From Suillus spraguei (Eukaryota > Basidiomycota > Agaricomycetes > Boletales > Suillaceae), in NCBI GenBank assembly GCA_016800925.1, contig JABCPU010000260.1, positions 1 to 64,000 of the forward strand: DNA of 64,000 nt, in the 5' to 3' direction. This document shows positions 62,720 to 64,000 of the stretch, piece by piece; position 1 is the first letter of the stretch; each line of letters starts with the position of its first letter. The notes below the pieces were generated by a model. It saw only the letters and a program-made list of their open reading frames with translations. It made no database searches and was not told the origin of the DNA. Both the position numbers and the translations under genes were made by a program.

Positions 62720-63751
62720 ATGTCTGCTCCCGCCACTACCATTCACAATGAACAAGCCCTGGCTGAGTATATCGCAAATGCTATCAATGTTGCGATTGCT
62801 CCAGTCCAAGAGCAAGTTCAAAGGCTCAGGAATATGAACGATGTCTTACAAGACAGAACGAAAAACTCCACGAAGAACTTCGTCAATATAGGGAAAGAAT
62901 TGATGAACTGGAAGCAAAACCGACATCAACAGGAGGAACTCCCAAAATTGCGAAGCCAACAGAGTTCACTGGAGGAAAAGACTCCATCGACGTCGAAACA
63001 TTCCTGGCACAAGTATCCCTTTACCTCACACAATATCCAACGCAACGCAACAACAACATCTCAGCTTAATGTTGTCCTATCTCAAGGGAAATGCCGGAAA
63101 ATGGGCAGAACCTTACATTAAAAAACAAGCTGCAGGAGAATTAATCTTCAAGACTTCTTAGAGATTCTCACGCATGTTTAAAGATGAGAACAAAGAAGCG
63201 AAGGCCATTAGAGAATTAGAGACCCTTAGGCAAGGATCTAGTTCTGTTCCAGAATACATTGCATCCTTCAAACAAAAGTCGGTATTCACAAACTTCTCCG
63301 ACTACGACCTCTGCCTTAAACTCCGATCTGGTCTACAAACCCGGATCAAAGAACAACTCGCTCATGTTGCGCTCAAAGACAAGAATACTCTCAACAAACT
63401 GATTGAAAGAGCAGTAGAAATTGGGCAAAACTTTGAAGAGTTGGACGCAGAGAAGAAGCGAAACACCTGGTGGACTCCCAAGTCTAACAGTGGAGTTCCT
63501 TCTTCATCAAGGGCTGGACCCAGTAACAGTGACGCTATGGATGTCGACTCCGGAAGGCAAAAAACTGCCCCAAACCGCAAGGAAAGCCTGGTGCTTTCAA
63601 ATGTTACAGATGCGGTGGAGAAGGCCACATGGCTAGGAACTGTAAAGAAGCGCCGAAACCAGCGCAAGTGAAGGCATCGTCTGCCGAAGAAGAAACCGCG
63701 CCTAAATGGTTCAAGGACTGGTTATCCTCCAAAGAAGGCAAGGGTTTTTAG
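62720..63751 (+). pseudogene. Gypsy gag, with frameshifts
   Basis: Starts MSAPATTIHNEQALAEYIAN, continues in another frame with ERIDELEAKP, then PTEFTGGKDSIDVETFLAQ, LMLSYLKGNAGKWAEPYI and RFSRMFKDENKEAKAIRELE, the retrotransposon gag domain. The 3' part has TRIKEQLAHVAL and EELDAEKKRNTWW. The nucleic-acid-binding zinc knuckle is CYRCGGEGHMARNC (63610-63655). At least four small indels separate these blocks (near 62855, 63065, 63150 and 63580), so gag is dead in this copy. The last frame ends KEGKGF-stop at 63751. Confidence 0.8.
63738..63751 (+). promoter_or_regulatory. Canonical -1 frameshift site at the gag-pol junction
   Basis: The gag frame ends AAG GGT TTT TAG. The heptamer G GGT TTT is a standard X XXY YYZ slippery string and the stop codon follows at once. 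Moving back one base gives GGG TTT TTA GAA, which opens into the protease frame. This fits -1 programmed frameshifting of gag-pol in this element. Confidence 0.65.
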
Positions 63752-64000
63752 AAGGGTTGAAGTCAGAGTCTGCAGACCTAGACCCGAACAATCGATTCTC
63801 TATTCTTTCTAGTTTTTCAGATGTAACGGAAGTGTATATACGATCCAAATCAGAGCATTTTTATATTCCGATTACACTGAAAGGAAAGAACAGACAAGCA
63901 GACGTAAAAGCACTTGTGGACTGTGGTGCATCAACATTATTTATAAGTGAAAGATTTGTGAAGAACAATGATGTCCGGTGTCGTAAATTATTGCGTCCCA
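63752..64000 (+). CDS. Start of gypsy pol (retropepsin), cut by window end
   Basis: In the -1 frame relative to gag, LKSESADLDPNNRFSILSS leads to the aspartic protease core ALVDCGASTLFISERFV (about 63905-63960). Cys replaces the usual Ser or Thr after the catalytic Asp (DCGA instead of DSGA), which I know from other fungal gypsy elements. Open to the last base. Reverse transcriptase and integrase should follow outside the window. Confidence 0.7.

Overview
The window looks like nuclear DNA of a filamentous basidiomycete, most likely an Agaricomycete. Coding regions are cut by many short introns of about 50-60 bases with GT..AG ends. The proteins are fungal housekeeping types: an Rsp5-type HECT ligase, ILV3, RIO1, PPWD1, EAF7, UFD2, chorismate mutase and Nas2. 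The repeats are families familiar from mushroom genomes: Helitron, hAT, Ty1/copia, Ty3/gypsy and mariner. Every assignment is from reading the sequence; no database search was run, and exon limits are stated only where splice signals and reading frame agree.

Layout. 1-8.6 kb: two tandem copies of a flavin monooxygenase gene (minus strand). The left copy is dead (stop at codon 5 plus frameshifts) and the right one looks intact; a decayed mariner-type transposon with inverted arms lies between them. 9.9-14.5 kb: an Rsp5/NEDD4-like ubiquitin ligase and the proteasome assembly chaperone Nas2. 14.5-24 kb: sparse, with a lineage-specific hypothetical gene, chorismate mutase and short repeats. 24.1-31.7 kb: three minus-strand genes in a row, namely a septin-like GTPase, a second septin-like G domain that reads in frame into a protein with two Zn2Cys6 clusters, and a third gene with a C-terminal Zn2Cys6 cluster. 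32.4-49.6 kb: a compact housekeeping block of ILV3, RIO1, a small membrane protein, an F-box protein, a C1orf74-like protein with an apparent frameshift, PPWD1, EAF7 and UFD2. Many are divergent pairs with starts 140-170 bases apart. 49.8-64 kb: a nest of mobile elements, namely a decayed Helitron with hairpin-rich 3' flank, a copia LTR fragment, a dead hAT transposase, and the 5' LTR, gag and start of pol of a gypsy element that runs off the end.

How the genes relate. Protein turnover is well represented (Rsp5, Nas2, F-box, UFD2), along with amino-acid synthesis (ILV3, chorismate mutase), ribosome maturation (RIO1), splicing (PPWD1) and chromatin (EAF7). These are probably ordinary neighbours, not one pathway. 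The most unusual feature is the 26.8-29.7 kb gene. A complete seven-exon model stays in frame for 864 residues and joins a septin-like P-loop domain with weakened GTPase motifs to a tandem double zinc cluster. Retaining one intron would release the G domain alone.
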